Source: Fodinicola acaciae
GTDB lineage: Bacteria > Actinomycetota > Actinomycetes > Mycobacteriales > HKI-0501
Assembly: GCF_010993745.1 (NCBI RefSeq)
Contig: NZ_WOTN01000001.1
Location: 871,235-935,234 of the forward strand
DNA: 64,000 nt
Direction of reading: 5' to 3'
Made by a program: the position numbers and the translations under genes. Below the pieces are notes generated by a model that had not been told where the DNA came from, searched no databases, and saw only the letters and a list, made by a program, of their open reading frames with translations. Shown one piece after another: positions 32,340 through 40,925 of this stretch (position 1 is the stretch's first letter; each line of letters begins with the position of its first letter).

Positions 32340-35201
32340 GTGGGCTTGCGCCGAGCGTACTGGTGGGTTGCTGGCTGTGTGGCGGTCGTTCTGGCCGCGA
32401 CTGTCGGGACGGTGATCCTCACGATCAACCTGTCGACCGGCGGCCCGCGGCCGTCGATCGTGCTGAAGAAGATCACCGACAAGGACGAACGCGACCGGTT
32501 CAACGCCGCCCGCGAGATGGTCGAGAAGCTGGTCGCCGGTGACGTGTCGGCGCTGCTGCCGGGGGTGAGTCTCGACCTGAGCAAGCTGCTGCCGACCGGG
32601 GCCAAGCTCGTCCTGGAAGCGGCGAGCTGGAAACGCGCCGGCCGCGGCGCGACCGTCGACGGCAAGGTCGGCGACCGGCGCGTACGCGTGATCCTGGTGG
32701 TCACCGACGACGGCTGGCGCGTCGTCGACGTACGACCGCCAACCGACACACCGCCGCAGCAGCCGGAGCCGCATCCGAGTACGTCGCCATCGCCGCAGCC
32801 GAGCAACACGCCTGGTCCGAAGGCGATGCTGACGACCTCGCAGTGTGCCGGCGTACAGGTCGCGCGCGGCGCCAAAGCCGGCCCCATCCCGGTGCTGTTG
32901 GTGCCAGGTCCGGACGGAGTCGCCGGCCTGACCGCCTCGGTTGGTACGGCCGCGGTCGCCGGAGCGACGCCGGTGGCCACCAGCCTGGTCAGCCGCTTCG
33001 CCGAGATCCCCGGCGTGACCGCGTACGTGCTGGCCAAGGGCGACGGCAGTCACTGGGTCGGCGACCGCGACGCCACTGGTCCGGCCGTCGCCGACGCCAT
33101 CGACTGCCTCCACAAGGGCGGCCAGAAGGTGGCTGTCGTCGGTGTGTCGACCGGCGGCCTGGCGGTGAGGTGGGCCCTCACCGGTGACCGCGCCAAGGCG
33201 GTCGGCATGGTCGCGACGATCGGCAGTCCGTTCGGCGGCGCGTACGCCGTGGACGTCGCGCGCGTACTCAAGGACGACGACCCTGGCTCGCTGCCGAAGA
33301 CCGACGCCGCGCAGGCTCGCCGCGACAGCCTCGTTCTCGAGACAGCGATGGCCGACCTCGCGGTCTGCCCGAACGCCGGTGGTCCCAAACAGCACACCGA
33401 GCCGGCCTGCCGCCGCCTCGACACGCTCGCGGCGCTGGCCGGCGGCCTCGGTGACTCGCTGCGGCCGAACGCGGTCGGGTCGCTGCCGGCGTGGCCGTCC
33501 GGCCTGCCGGTGCTGCAGATCGCCGGCACCGCACGCGTTGGTCAGATCGACGTCGGTGACGGCATCGCGACCACAGCGTCGGCGCTGGCCGACGCGAGCC
33601 GCAAGGCGACGCACACCTGCCTCGACACCAAGGTCGTCGCGAGCGCACCGGCCCGTTGCTGGAACAGCGACCTCGCAGTGCTGACCGAGGCTGCGGACGA
33701 CGCCGTCGGTGCGGTGCGCGCGTTCGTACATCCGACCGCGGCGGCATTCGTCGACAAGAACACCGCCAGCGTCATCGAGAACGGCAAGGTCGGAGCGAGC
33801 ATCACGGCCACCAGGTACGGCTTCAGCAAGGCCGCGTTCAGCGCCGACGGCCGCTATCTGGTCGCGGTCGGCTCCGGCGAGATCGGTGTGCTCGACGTCG
33901 ACACGGGCGCGCACCGGTCGGCCGCCTGCGACTGCGGCGAGATGGCGGTCGTCGGCCGCCAGGCGTACGTGGCCAACGGCTATTCGTCCCGCACGATCAA
34001 CGCGTACGAGCTGCCTGACCTGCGGCCGCGGCCGAGCGGCTTGGGCGAGTTCGGCAAGCCGGGATCGTTCGCCGGCCCGAAGGCGGCCTACGGCGAGCAG
34101 CTGATCGTCGCCATCCTGGAGGACGCCGGCGCCAGCAACGGCACGCCGTCGCTGGTGGCGGTCGGACCCGGCGGCGCGCGCTCCAAGGTCGTCAAGCTGC
34201 CGGAGCCGTCGGTGCCGCTGGACGTGACCGCCGACCCGTACGACCCGACCGGACCGGTGATCGCGCTGACCAGCTCGCACGTGTCGGCCTGCAGCTTCTT
34301 CGGCAAGGCCTCGATCGTGAACTTCACCGCGGGCACACGGAAAGACGTCGACGGCAAGGCCTTCGGCGAGTCGGCTCCGGACACCGAGTCGATCGACATC
34401 GCCGACGTGCATCGCGGTGGCGACGGCCGCTATTACGCGGCTGCGCACGCCGGTTCGTGCGACGACAGCCTCAACCCGACCGAGACCGTGCCGTGGAGCC
34501 TGTGGCGGCTCGACGGCACGCGATGGGCGAGCGTGGACGGCGGCGTCAAAGGCCCGGACCGCTACTTCGGACCGGCCGGCCGGCTCAGTGTCACACTGAC
34601 CTCCAGCACCGACGGCACACTGACCTGGAAGCACGGCTCGGATTCGCAGTCGTACGGCAAAAACGTGACGGCGATCGCCTCGCCGCCGGGGTCGGCGATC
34701 GTCACCGACCCGTCGCTCGCGCCGCCGGCCGGCAGCAAGGTCACGCCGCCGAAGCCGCTGCTGGCCAGCCCGGACGGCTTCGGGCCGCTGCGGATCGGCG
34801 CGCCGTTGGACAAGCTGGTGGCCGACGGCCTGCTGAAGAACGACAAGCCGGCTGGCACACCCGGCTGCCTCGCCTACTCGGGCGCCGGCCGGCTGAAAGG
34901 CCTCGTCTACGTGCAGCAGCAGGGCGGCTCGACCCTGCAGGCCGTGAGCGTCAGCTCGGCGAAGTTCGGCACCGACGCCGGCCTGCCGCCGAACGCGACT
35001 CTCGACCAGGTGAAAAAGGCCTACGGCTCAGCGTTGCACACCGAGCGCGTGCTCAAGCAGAACGAGCCGGTGATCCATTACTACGTCGCGAAGGGCCCGA
35101 ACATCCTGCTTTTCCAGGTTTACCAAGACAAAGTAGGCGGCTATCTGATCGGCGAGAAGAGCGCGGTGGACTTCTACGCGAGCCTTGGCGGGCTCTGCTA
35201 G
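32340..35201 (+). CDS. Membrane-anchored protein with alpha/beta-hydrolase and beta-propeller-like regions
   Basis: 953 residues. One N-terminal membrane helix (WWVAGCVAVVLAATVGTVIL) is followed by a small lipoprotein-like alpha+beta domain to about 135, a Pro/Ser/Thr linker, an alpha/beta-hydrolase-like region (about 155-450) with nucleophile motif VVGVSTGGLAVRWAL, a WD/PQQ-like repeat region (FSADGRYLVAVGSGEIGVLDV, about 485-800) and a C-terminal domain with FGPLRIGAPLDKLVADGLL found in secreted actinobacterial proteins. GTG 32340 has AGGAGG only three bases away, while TTG 32346 has nine, so the latter may be the real start. Role unknown; an outer-face esterase or lipase with a binding propeller is possible. 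Its TAG stop is formed at the border of a MITE-like element. Confidence 0.7.
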   Translation: MGLRRAYWWVAGCVAVVLAATVGTVILTINLSTGGPRPSIVLKKITDKDERDRFNAAREMVEKLVAGDVSALLPGVSLDLSKLLPTGAKLVLEAASWKRAGRGATVDGKVGDRRVRVILVVTDDGWRVVDVRPPTDTPPQQPEPHPSTSPSPQPSNTPGPKAMLTTSQCAGVQVARGAKAGPIPVLLVPGPDGVAGLTASVGTAAVAGATPVATSLVSRFAEIPGVTAYVLAKGDGSHWVGDRDATGPAVADAIDCLHKGGQKVAVVGVSTGGLAVRWALTGDRAKAVGMVATIGSPFGGAYAVDVARVLKDDDPGSLPKTDAAQARRDSLVLETAMADLAVCPNAGGPKQHTEPACRRLDTLAALAGGLGDSLRPNAVGSLPAWPSGLPVLQIAGTARVGQIDVGDGIATTASALADASRKATHTCLDTKVVASAPARCWNSDLAVLTEAADDAVGAVRAFVHPTAAAFVDKNTASVIENGKVGASITATRYGFSKAAFSADGRYLVAVGSGEIGVLDVDTGAHRSAACDCGEMAVVGRQAYVANGYSSRTINAYELPDLRPRPSGLGEFGKPGSFAGPKAAYGEQLIVAILEDAGASNGTPSLVAVGPGGARSKVVKLPEPSVPLDVTADPYDPTGPVIALTSSHVSACSFFGKASIVNFTAGTRKDVDGKAFGESAPDTESIDIADVHRGGDGRYYAAAHAGSCDDSLNPTETVPWSLWRLDGTRWASVDGGVKGPDRYFGPAGRLSVTLTSSTDGTLTWKHGSDSQSYGKNVTAIASPPGSAIVTDPSLAPPAGSKVTPPKPLLASPDGFGPLRIGAPLDKLVADGLLKNDKPAGTPGCLAYSGAGRLKGLVYVQQQGGSTLQAVSVSSAKFGTDAGLPPNATLDQVKKAYGSALHTERVLKQNEPVIHYYVAKGPNILLFQVYQDKVGGYLIGEKSAVDFYASLGGLC

Positions 35202-35279
35202 GGCCTGTATCGGAGTCCCACGTGGATGAGAGTCGGCGTTTGGGGTCGGCTGTCGCCGCGTGGGACTTCGAAACAGACC
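35201..35279. mobile_element. Small TA-flanked inverted-repeat element (MITE-like), copy 2
   Basis: 79 bases between TA dinucleotides at 35199-35200 and 35280-35281. Ends GGGCCTGTATCGGAGTCCCA and the inverse of the other end, GGTCTGTTTCGAAGTCCCA, match apart from a few changes and one base of length. The box GGATGAGAGTC starts 23 bases from the left end, as in the 176-base copy. Both flanking genes converge on it, and each has its TAG stop completed by the element's terminal G, so it sits inside what was probably one shared CTAG. Confidence 0.7.
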
Positions 35280-35785
35280 TAGCGCGGTTGCCTGGCGAAC
35301 CGTTCGCGTATGTCCGGACGATTCGCCAGCTTTTCCGGATATCCGGGGCCGATCCGAAACCGTACGTCGTCAGAGGCCAGCTTTTCGCCGCATCGCTCGC
35401 ACACCACCAAGGCATGGGTGTCGTGGCCGCACCGCTGGTGATGGAAGGTGATCGGCGAGGTTTCGCTGTCGTAGAGCCAACGGTCGCCCCATGCGGCCAT
35501 CGCCGCGAGCACCGAGAAGAAGTCCTTGCCCTTGGCGGTCAGCCGGTATTCGTGTCGCACCGGCTCGCTCTGATAGCGCACCTTTTCCAGCAGTCCCTCG
35601 GAAACCAGCCGGCTGAGCCGCTCGGCCAGGGTGTTGCGGGCGATGCCGAGCGCCGACTGGAACTCGTCGAACCGGCTGATGCCATAGAACGCCTCGCGCA
35701 GCACCAGGGGCGTCCACCAGTCGCCGAGCATGTCGACGGTCGTGGCGATCTGGCACGGCCAGTTGGCGAACGACGTGCGTCTCAT
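35279..35785 (-). CDS. HxlR-family regulator with C-terminal cysteine motif
   Basis: 168 residues from ATG 35785 (MRRTSFANWPCQIATTVDML), preferred over a frame start at 35839 because it gives the usual HxlR N-terminus with its conserved Cys. The winged helix is LVLREAFYGISRFDEFQSAL through SEGLLEKVRYQSEPVRHEYRLT. The C-terminal extension has CGHDTHALVVCERCGEKL, a possible metal or redox site seen in a longer HxlR subgroup. The inverted repeat CTCAGT...ACTGAG just upstream is a candidate operator. Target genes are not evident; it converges on the large hydrolase/propeller gene. Confidence 0.85.
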   Translation of the reverse strand: MRRTSFANWPCQIATTVDMLGDWWTPLVLREAFYGISRFDEFQSALGIARNTLAERLSRLVSEGLLEKVRYQSEPVRHEYRLTAKGKDFFSVLAAMAAWGDRWLYDSETSPITFHHQRCGHDTHALVVCERCGEKLASDDVRFRIGPGYPEKLANRPDIRERFARQPR

Positions 35786-35797
35786 GCTGCCAGCATA

Positions 35798-35820
35798 CTC
35801 AGTTGCGTTATGAGACTGAG
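35798..35820. promoter_or_regulatory. Inverted repeat upstream of the HxlR regulator
   Basis: CTCAGT at 35798-35803 and ACTGAG at 35815-35820 are perfect inverse arms 11 bases apart, 13 bases before the regulator's ATG. The right arm lies in the last codons of the Lrp-type gene. Self-binding by the HxlR protein is inferred. Confidence 0.45.
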
Positions 35821-36311
35821 CTGTCCGCGGGCTCGTCACAGAGGCGGCGGAGCAACGGCGAGATGCGATAGTCGACCAGCTCGCGCATCACCAGCGCCGT
35901 ACTCGTCCGCTCGACACCGGGGATCGCCAGGATCTCGCCGGCGACCCGATAGAGGTCGTCGCCGTCGGTGGCCACCACCTGCACCATCAGGTCGGTCTGG
36001 CCGCTGATGCCCTGCACCTGCAACACTTCCGGGATCTGCGCGAGCGCCGCGCCGACCTCGTCCAGCCGGCGCTGGGTGACCTGCGTCGTCACGTACGCGC
36101 TGAGCGGATATCCGAGCGTACGCGGCGCGATCCGGCGCTCGAACGACTCCAGCAGCCCGTCGCGTTCCAGGCGCGACAGCCGAGCCTGCACGGTGTTGCG
36201 GGACATGCCGAGCCGCTCGGCGAGCGCGATCGTGGTGGCGCGCGGCTGGTCGGTGAGCGCGCGCAGCAGCCGCGCGTCGGTCTGGTCGAGGCGATCAGGG
36301 TTGTGCACCAT
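35808..36311 (-). CDS. Lrp/AsnC-family transcriptional regulator
   Basis: 167 residues from ATG 36311, which has TGGAGTG in front; GTG 36317 would put the Shine-Dalgarno directly on the start. The N-terminal helix-turn-helix is LDQTDARLLRALTDQPRATT...LAERLGMSRNTVQARLSRLE, and the RAM effector-binding domain begins near residue 75 (YVTTQVTQRRLDEVGAALAQ) with the GxxDLMVQVVA-type strand GQTDLMVQVVATDGDD. It is divergent from an E1-type alpha-keto acid dehydrogenase, the classic arrangement for an amino-acid- or keto-acid-sensing Lrp regulator and its target. Repeated TTGTGC motifs fill the gap between them. Confidence 0.88.
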   Translation of the reverse strand: MVHNPDRLDQTDARLLRALTDQPRATTIALAERLGMSRNTVQARLSRLERDGLLESFERRIAPRTLGYPLSAYVTTQVTQRRLDEVGAALAQIPEVLQVQGISGQTDLMVQVVATDGDDLYRVAGEILAIPGVERTSTALVMRELVDYRISPLLRRLCDEPADSSVS

Positions 36312-36418
36312 GCTCACTCCAGCTGCGCGTCCAATGGCTTGGTTCGTGCACTATGGTCAACGCTATCTCATCATGTTGTGCAGATCTTGAAGTCGTGTTG
36401 TGCTTCTGGCAACGAATT
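36301..36418. promoter_or_regulatory. Repeated TTGTGC(A) motifs between the Lrp regulator and the E1-type gene
   Basis: The 127-base divergent gap and regulator start hold TTGTGCAC (36301), TTCGTGCAC, GTTGTGCAG, GTTGTGCTT and ATTGCGCAG. The last lies just before the AGGAG of the dehydrogenase gene. Multiple degenerate sites over 100 bases are what Lrp octamers wrap, so control of both genes by the Lrp protein is likely. Confidence 0.5.
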
Positions 36419-36438
36419 GCGCAGTTCAGGAGATCAGC

Positions 36439-38754
36439 ATGACGAGCGTCGCCGCGGCCGGTGCATTGTCGGACACGAGCGTTCTTCGCGAGGTGGAGCG
36501 CCGGATCCTGTGGCTGTCCACCGCGATGGTGCACCACGCCAACCGCGTACGACCCAACCCCTCCGGCCTGAAGGTCGGCGGCCATCAGGCGTCGTGCGCG
36601 TCGATGGTGTCGATCATGACCGGGCTGTGGTTCGGCCACCTGCGGCCGGAGGACCGCGTGTCGGTCAAGCCGCACGCGTCGCCGGTGCTGCACGCGATCA
36701 ACTACCTGCTCGGCGAGCTGGACCAGCCGTATCTGGAGTCGCTGCGCGCTTTCGGTGGCCTGCAAAGCTATCCGAGCCGGTCGAAGGACCCCGATCCGGT
36801 GGACTATTCGACCGGGTCGGTCGGGATCGGTGCCACCGCGCCGATCTGGGGCGCGGTCGCGCGTCGCTACGTCCAGCAGAAGACCGGTGTCGGCGGCACC
36901 GGCCGGCAGTTTTCCCTTGTCGGGGACGCCGAACTCGACGAAGGCGCGGTCTGGGAGGCGATCCTGGACCCGGCGGTGGCCGAGCTGGGCGAGCTGGTGT
37001 GGATCATCGACCTCAACCGGCAGTCGCTCGACCGCGTGGTGCCCAACATCGCCGCCGACCGGCTGGAAGGCATGTTCGCGGCGGCCGGTTGGCAGGTCGT
37101 CACGCTGAAATATGGTCAGCTGCTGGAAAAGCTGTTCACCAGGCCGGGCGGCGCGGCGCTGCGCACGCGGATCGACGCGATGTCCAATCCGGAATACCAG
37201 CGGCTGCTTCGATGCGACGCGGCGCAGCTGCGCGAGCGGCTGCCTGGTGACGGCGCCATGGCCGCCGGCATTTCGACGCTGATCGCCGACCTCGACGACG
37301 CGGTTTTGCTCGATGCCATCCGGAATCTCGGCGGCCACGACCTTGGTGCGCTGGACGCCGCGTACGCCTCGATAGACGACACGCGCCCGACCGCCATTTT
37401 CGCGTACACGGTCAAGGGTTATGGCCTGCCGATCCAGGGCCATCCGCAAAACCACTCGTCGTTGCTGACCGTCGAGCAGATGGCCGAGCTCGCCGGGCAA
37501 CTGGGGACCGACCTCGCGGATCCGTGGCGTCCGCTCGAAAACGACAGTCCGGCAGCGCGGCTGTGTGCGGCCACCGCCAGTCGGCTGGCGCGTACGCCGG
37601 AAAAGGTGTCGCCACCGCCGAAAATTCCGGTGGACATCGGCCGTACGCCGTCCGGCACCGCCACGACGCAGGCAGCACTCGGCCGTGTTTTGCTTGATCT
37701 GACCAGAGAAGCACCGGACGCCGCCGCTCGGGTGGTGACCGTCAGTCCGGACGTGAGCTCGTCGACCAACCTCGGCGGCTGGGTCAACAAGGTCGGCGTG
37801 TGGTCGTCGCGAGAACGCGTCGACTGGTTTGCCGACGACCGCGAAACCATCCTGCACTGGCGCGAAAAACCGTCCGGCCAGCACATGGAGCTCGGCATCG
37901 CCGAGACCAACCTGGTCGGGCTGTTGGGAGAGTTGGGGGCCACCTGGAGTCGGTGGGGACAGCCACTCTTCCCGATCGGCGTCCTCTATGACCCGTTCGT
38001 GGAACGTGCGCTGGAACCGTGGTCGTTCGGGATTTACGCTGGTGGACAGTCAATTCTGGTGGGCACGCCGTCGGGTGTCTCGCTGGCGCCGGAAGGCGGT
38101 GCTCATCAGTCGATCACCACACCGTCCATCGGCATCGAGCAGCCGGGGTGTATCACGTACGAGCCGGCATTTGCCATCGACGTGGAATGGACACTGCTGG
38201 CAAGCCTGGCACGACTGGGAAAGCCCGATGGTTCGTCGGCCTACCTGCGGCTCTCGACGCGGCCAGTCGACCAGAGTTTGGCCGCTGTGCCAACGGATCC
38301 GGCCGCGCGCGAACGCCGTCGCCGGCAGGTCGTGGCCGGCGCGTACCCGCTGCGCCGCGCCGACTCGCCGGACGTGACGATCGCCGCGATGGGTGCGATG
38401 CTGCCGGAAGCGATCGCCGCGGCAGATCGCCTGGAGCAGGCCGGCCTGTCCGCCGATGTCGTATGCGTGACCAGTCCTGGACTGCTTTTCGCCGCGTTGC
38501 GTGCGAAACAGGGACGTGCGGAGGGATCGACCTGGATCCTCGACCAGGTCTTTCCGGCCGACCGAGCCGCGCCGCTGGTGACCGTACTCGACGGACACCC
38601 GCACACGTTGTCGTTCCTGGCCACCGTCAACCGCGTCGTGAGCACGTCGTTGGGGGTCACCGGATTCGGCCAGTCAGGCGGGCTGGAAGACGTTTATCGT
38701 TACCACGGCATAGATGCCGACGGCATCGTACGTGCCGCGTTGGACGCGGTGTAG
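36439..38754 (+). CDS. AceE/transketolase-like thiamine-diphosphate dehydrogenase E1 component
   Basis: 771 residues from ATG 36439, with AGGAG seven bases before. The ThDP-binding motif starts at G162-D163 (VGDAELDEG) and ends at N193 (IDLNRQSLD), as in AceE. Upstream, SASMVSIMTGLWF and KPHASPVLHAINYL and downstream, TVKGYGLPIQGHPQNHSSLLT are also AceE-like, and a transketolase central and C-terminal domain follow (GIAETNLVGLLGELG, GVTGFGQSGGLEDVYRYHGID). It is about 130 residues shorter than homodimeric pyruvate dehydrogenase E1. No E2 or E3 gene is adjacent, so it either uses distant partners or acts alone on another keto acid. Lrp-type control is expected from the divergent neighbour. Confidence 0.85.
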   Translation: MTSVAAAGALSDTSVLREVERRILWLSTAMVHHANRVRPNPSGLKVGGHQASCASMVSIMTGLWFGHLRPEDRVSVKPHASPVLHAINYLLGELDQPYLESLRAFGGLQSYPSRSKDPDPVDYSTGSVGIGATAPIWGAVARRYVQQKTGVGGTGRQFSLVGDAELDEGAVWEAILDPAVAELGELVWIIDLNRQSLDRVVPNIAADRLEGMFAAAGWQVVTLKYGQLLEKLFTRPGGAALRTRIDAMSNPEYQRLLRCDAAQLRERLPGDGAMAAGISTLIADLDDAVLLDAIRNLGGHDLGALDAAYASIDDTRPTAIFAYTVKGYGLPIQGHPQNHSSLLTVEQMAELAGQLGTDLADPWRPLENDSPAARLCAATASRLARTPEKVSPPPKIPVDIGRTPSGTATTQAALGRVLLDLTREAPDAAARVVTVSPDVSSSTNLGGWVNKVGVWSSRERVDWFADDRETILHWREKPSGQHMELGIAETNLVGLLGELGATWSRWGQPLFPIGVLYDPFVERALEPWSFGIYAGGQSILVGTPSGVSLAPEGGAHQSITTPSIGIEQPGCITYEPAFAIDVEWTLLASLARLGKPDGSSAYLRLSTRPVDQSLAAVPTDPAARERRRRQVVAGAYPLRRADSPDVTIAAMGAMLPEAIAAADRLEQAGLSADVVCVTSPGLLFAALRAKQGRAEGSTWILDQVFPADRAAPLVTVLDGHPHTLSFLATVNRVVSTSLGVTGFGQSGGLEDVYRYHGIDADGIVRAALDAV

Positions 38755-38765
38755 ACGCGCGCGTA

Positions 38766-38790
38766 CCCGGCGCTGGGCCGCAACGCCGGG
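38766..38790 (+). terminator. Terminator-like hairpin after the E1-type gene
   Basis: Arms CCCGGCG (38766-38772) and CGCCGGG (38784-38790) enclose 11 bases, followed within ten bases by TATTTTGTTGT. It lies 12 bases after the stop and before the convergent CsbD gene end, so it could serve the plus-strand gene. Confidence 0.55.
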
Positions 38791-38812
38791 CACGGCTCGT
38801 ATTTTGTTGTCG

Positions 38813-39013
38813 TTACTCGTCTTTTTTGCCGGTCATGCCGTCGACGAAGCCTTCGACGCGGTCCCGAGTCGCATCCAGGGCGTCCTTTGTCTTGGCCTTG
38901 AGCTGCTGACCCTGGCCCTCGGCCTCGGTGCCGCGGTCGCCGGTCACCTTGCCGATGCCTTCCTTGGCGCGACCGGCGAGCTCGTCAGCTTTGTTCTCCA
39001 TGCGGTCGTTCAT
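38813..39013 (-). CDS. CsbD-family stress-response protein
   Basis: 66 residues, highly charged, with the CsbD pattern NKADELAGRAKEGIGKVTGD near the start and KAKTKDALDATRDRVEGF after it, predicted to form amphipathic helices. A strong AAGGAG precedes the ATG at 39013. CsbD proteins are general-stress proteins of unknown mechanism, in many bacteria under sigma-B-type control. It stands alone between the E1-type gene and the pentapeptide protein. Confidence 0.88.
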   Translation of the reverse strand: MNDRMENKADELAGRAKEGIGKVTGDRGTEAEGQGQQLKAKTKDALDATRDRVEGFVDGMTGKKDE

Positions 39014-39083
39014 CCTGATCTCCTTCCGCCTGTGTTGGGAAGGGTTCCCGGCATACCGTCGCGCTAATCGCCGCAGATGTGGT

Positions 39084-39893
39084 TTACGCCACCCAATGGC
39101 CCGGCCGCGTCATCGCCGGCGGCAGCTTCGTACGCGCATCGCCTCGTGCCGCGTCAAGCTGCGACTGGATCAGGAAAATCGCGCCGGTGAGATCCGCGCC
39201 GCGCAGATCGGCCGTACGAAAGTCCGCACCGGTCACATCCGCCTGCCGCAGGTCCGCGCCGCGCAGATCGGCGCCGATCAGATATGCACCGCGCAGGCTC
39301 GCACCGCGCAGGTCCGCTTTTCGTAGGTCCGCGCCGACAAAATCGGCGCCGCGATGCTCTTTTTTCTTGGTGCCTTCGCGCGCCAGGTCGCTGGTTTTCA
39401 GCAGGAGCGCGTTGACTTTCTGCCAGTGCTCGTTGATGTCGAGCCGGAGGAGGTCATCTGGCGGCAGGTCGGCGAGTTGTGCCGTCTCGTCCGACAGTTG
39501 GCGCAGGTCGGCATGAACCGGCTTGGCGGCACGGATGGTCACGGCCTCGGCGAGATACCAGAGCAGTTGGTGAATGTCGCGCATGACAGGGAAGACCGCG
39601 AACATCTGCTGCCGGGTCCGCGGCGCCGCGCGCCAGTCGACGCCGCGGTAGGTCTGTTGCGCCACCTGCTGGCCGGCACCGAAGCAGTCGTAGACCGTGC
39701 AGCCGGGGAAGCCTTTTTCGCGGAGGTCGCGATGGATGCCGCAGCCGAAGTCGTCACGCAGGTTGCGGCACGGCTGTCCGGCCGGCTTGTCGACCGCGAA
39801 GTCGGCCGACTTCGCGAATGCCGGCACCACACAACAGAGACCGAAACAGCGTTCGCAGTCGGCCACCAAGTCGAGCCGCTTCCGCTCCACCAC
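39084..39893 (-). CDS. Pentapeptide-repeat protein with N-terminal cysteine-rich domain
   Basis: 269 residues from GTG 39893 (AGAGGGA ahead); frames from 39947 or 40028 extend into unrelated sequence. The first 70 residues hold many Cys and His ([38 protein letters not shown]), suggesting a metal site. The C-terminal part is a right-handed quadrilateral beta-helix of A(D/N)LRxAD repeats ([32 protein letters not shown]). Homologues occur across actinobacteria without known function; DNA mimicry as in Qnr is not supported by anything here. Confidence 0.85.
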   Translation of the reverse strand: MVERKRLDLVADCERCFGLCCVVPAFAKSADFAVDKPAGQPCRNLRDDFGCGIHRDLREKGFPGCTVYDCFGAGQQVAQQTYRGVDWRAAPRTRQQMFAVFPVMRDIHQLLWYLAEAVTIRAAKPVHADLRQLSDETAQLADLPPDDLLRLDINEHWQKVNALLLKTSDLAREGTKKKEHRGADFVGADLRKADLRGASLRGAYLIGADLRGADLRQADVTGADFRTADLRGADLTGAIFLIQSQLDAARGDARTKLPPAMTRPGHWVA

Positions 39894-40169
39894 GTCGGTC
39901 CCTCTCTGCGCGCTCGACAACCTCAAACACACTACTTCACGCTGCATGCGGTCGTACGCCGTGACGGCCGGTGGTCGGTCGGTCGCCAGCATCCAGTCGA
40001 TCGGCGCACATGGCATGTCCGACGCCACGCCGGGGGACTCCGGACGATGCGTTTATCCGTTCGCGGACGCGTACGGTTTGGAAGCCGCAGCCATGGGTTG
40101 TTTAACGGCGGGAGAACGGCAGTCGGCGCGTCGTTGGTCTTATGAGACTCGCGAGGGAATCCGACGCTT

Positions 40170-40373
40170 GTGTCGCCAGTACAGAGCCAGTTGTTGGGTG
40201 GCGTACGCGCGCGTGCGCTCAACGACGCGCGGCCGCGCCGTGAGTTGCATCTGCACACTGGCCGTGATGGCCGTCTCGCGCTGCGCGGCATCCTGGACGC
40301 GGAGACCGGTTGTTCGTCGACGTGGATTTTTGAGCAAAAGCCGCTTCGAAATACCTACCACCTGTTCGGGTGA
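40170..40373 (+). pseudogene. Probable fragment of a DUF222/13E12-family protein
   Basis: The frame encodes ALNDARPRRELHLHTGRDGR followed by LALRGILDAETGC, which resembles the middle of DUF222 (13E12 repeat) HNH-endonuclease proteins (xxNDARRRRxLxL...DGxxxLxGxLDxExG). Before and after this core the similarity stops; there is no HNH motif. The 67 residues end in KPLRNTYHLFG. Such proteins are multi-copy in actinobacteria and often mobile. The match is from memory of the family pattern and is tentative. Confidence 0.4.
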
Positions 40374-40439
40374 CCGGGCAGGTGGACCCCAACCAACAAC
40401 TGTACGGACGCTTCGTCTGAGCTTCCCTCGTGAAGGGTT

Positions 40440-40463
40440 GACTATGCTGTGCCCAGCATAGTC
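40440..40463. terminator. AT-rich hairpin at the end of the IS3 remnant
   Basis: GACTATGCT and AGCATAGTC form a perfect nine-base stem with a six-base loop, followed on the plus strand by ATGTTTTCG. The stem is far lower in GC than local DNA. It sits at the downstream edge of the transposase remnant and may be its terminator or part of the element end. Confidence 0.4.
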
Positions 40464-40464
40464 A

Positions 40465-40806
40465 TGTTTTCGTAGTTTACCGGGATATCTGCCCGCAGAT
40501 GGAGCGTTGGCGGCGGTTGTTGTAGAGGTCGCAGATCTACGACACTACGACCGAGCGGGCGTGCGCTCGGGTACGGAACTGGCGACGAGATCGTACTTCG
40601 TGTTCGAGGGTGGAGAAGAACGATTCGGCGGCGACGTTGTCGAAGCAGGACCTGACGCGTCCCATGGACGGGAGGCCATCCGGATCCCCGCGGAGGCCAG
40701 GTCGGCGTTGGGATGCTCGCTGGTGCCGCGCGCAGCACTCGCCGGAGTGCAGGTCGATCACCATAGGGAGATAGAGTTCCCCTTTGTCGGTAACGATTTC
40801 GGTCAT
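40465..40806 (-). pseudogene. IS3-family transposase remnant (orfB C-terminal part)
   Basis: The minus strand encodes YLPMVIDLHSG, then after a deletion SMGRVRSCFDNVAAESFFST and LEHEVRSRRQFRTRAHARS, the typical rve-domain end of IS3 orfB. An in-frame TAG interrupts it where a Trp codon is expected (before ICDLYNNRRQRS), and a one-base shift follows before PVNYE. About 50 residues between the first and second segments are missing, including a catalytic Asp. It is clearly non-functional. Confidence 0.75.
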
Positions 40807-40925
40807 GTCGCCTCCTTCCGCAGCGTCTGCTCACACATCCCGAGGCCCGGCCGGTTTCGGCGGCGCGGCAGGAGGATGTGTAATTGTGTTGAGTCCGAGC
40901 CCGAGCTGGTGATGGAGTGGCCGGC

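Larger units (their letters stand above)
39894..40925. other. Degenerate region with gene fragments
   Basis: About 1 kb without an intact gene. It contains a probable DUF222/13E12 fragment near 40170-40373, a hairpin at 40440-40463, and an IS3-type transposase remnant at 40465-40806. Other open frames lack codon bias. The region looks like an old insertion hot spot. Confidence 0.55.

Noticed and set aside
30933-34634. 1233-residue minus-strand open frame
   Set aside because: It crosses the LLM oxidoreductase, the palindrome and the hydrolase/propeller gene in antisense. Composition is that of a shadow frame.
39697-40461. 254-residue plus-strand frame over the pentapeptide gene start and following gap
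   Set aside because: Its first part is antisense to the Cys-rich domain, and the rest shows no family or codon bias.
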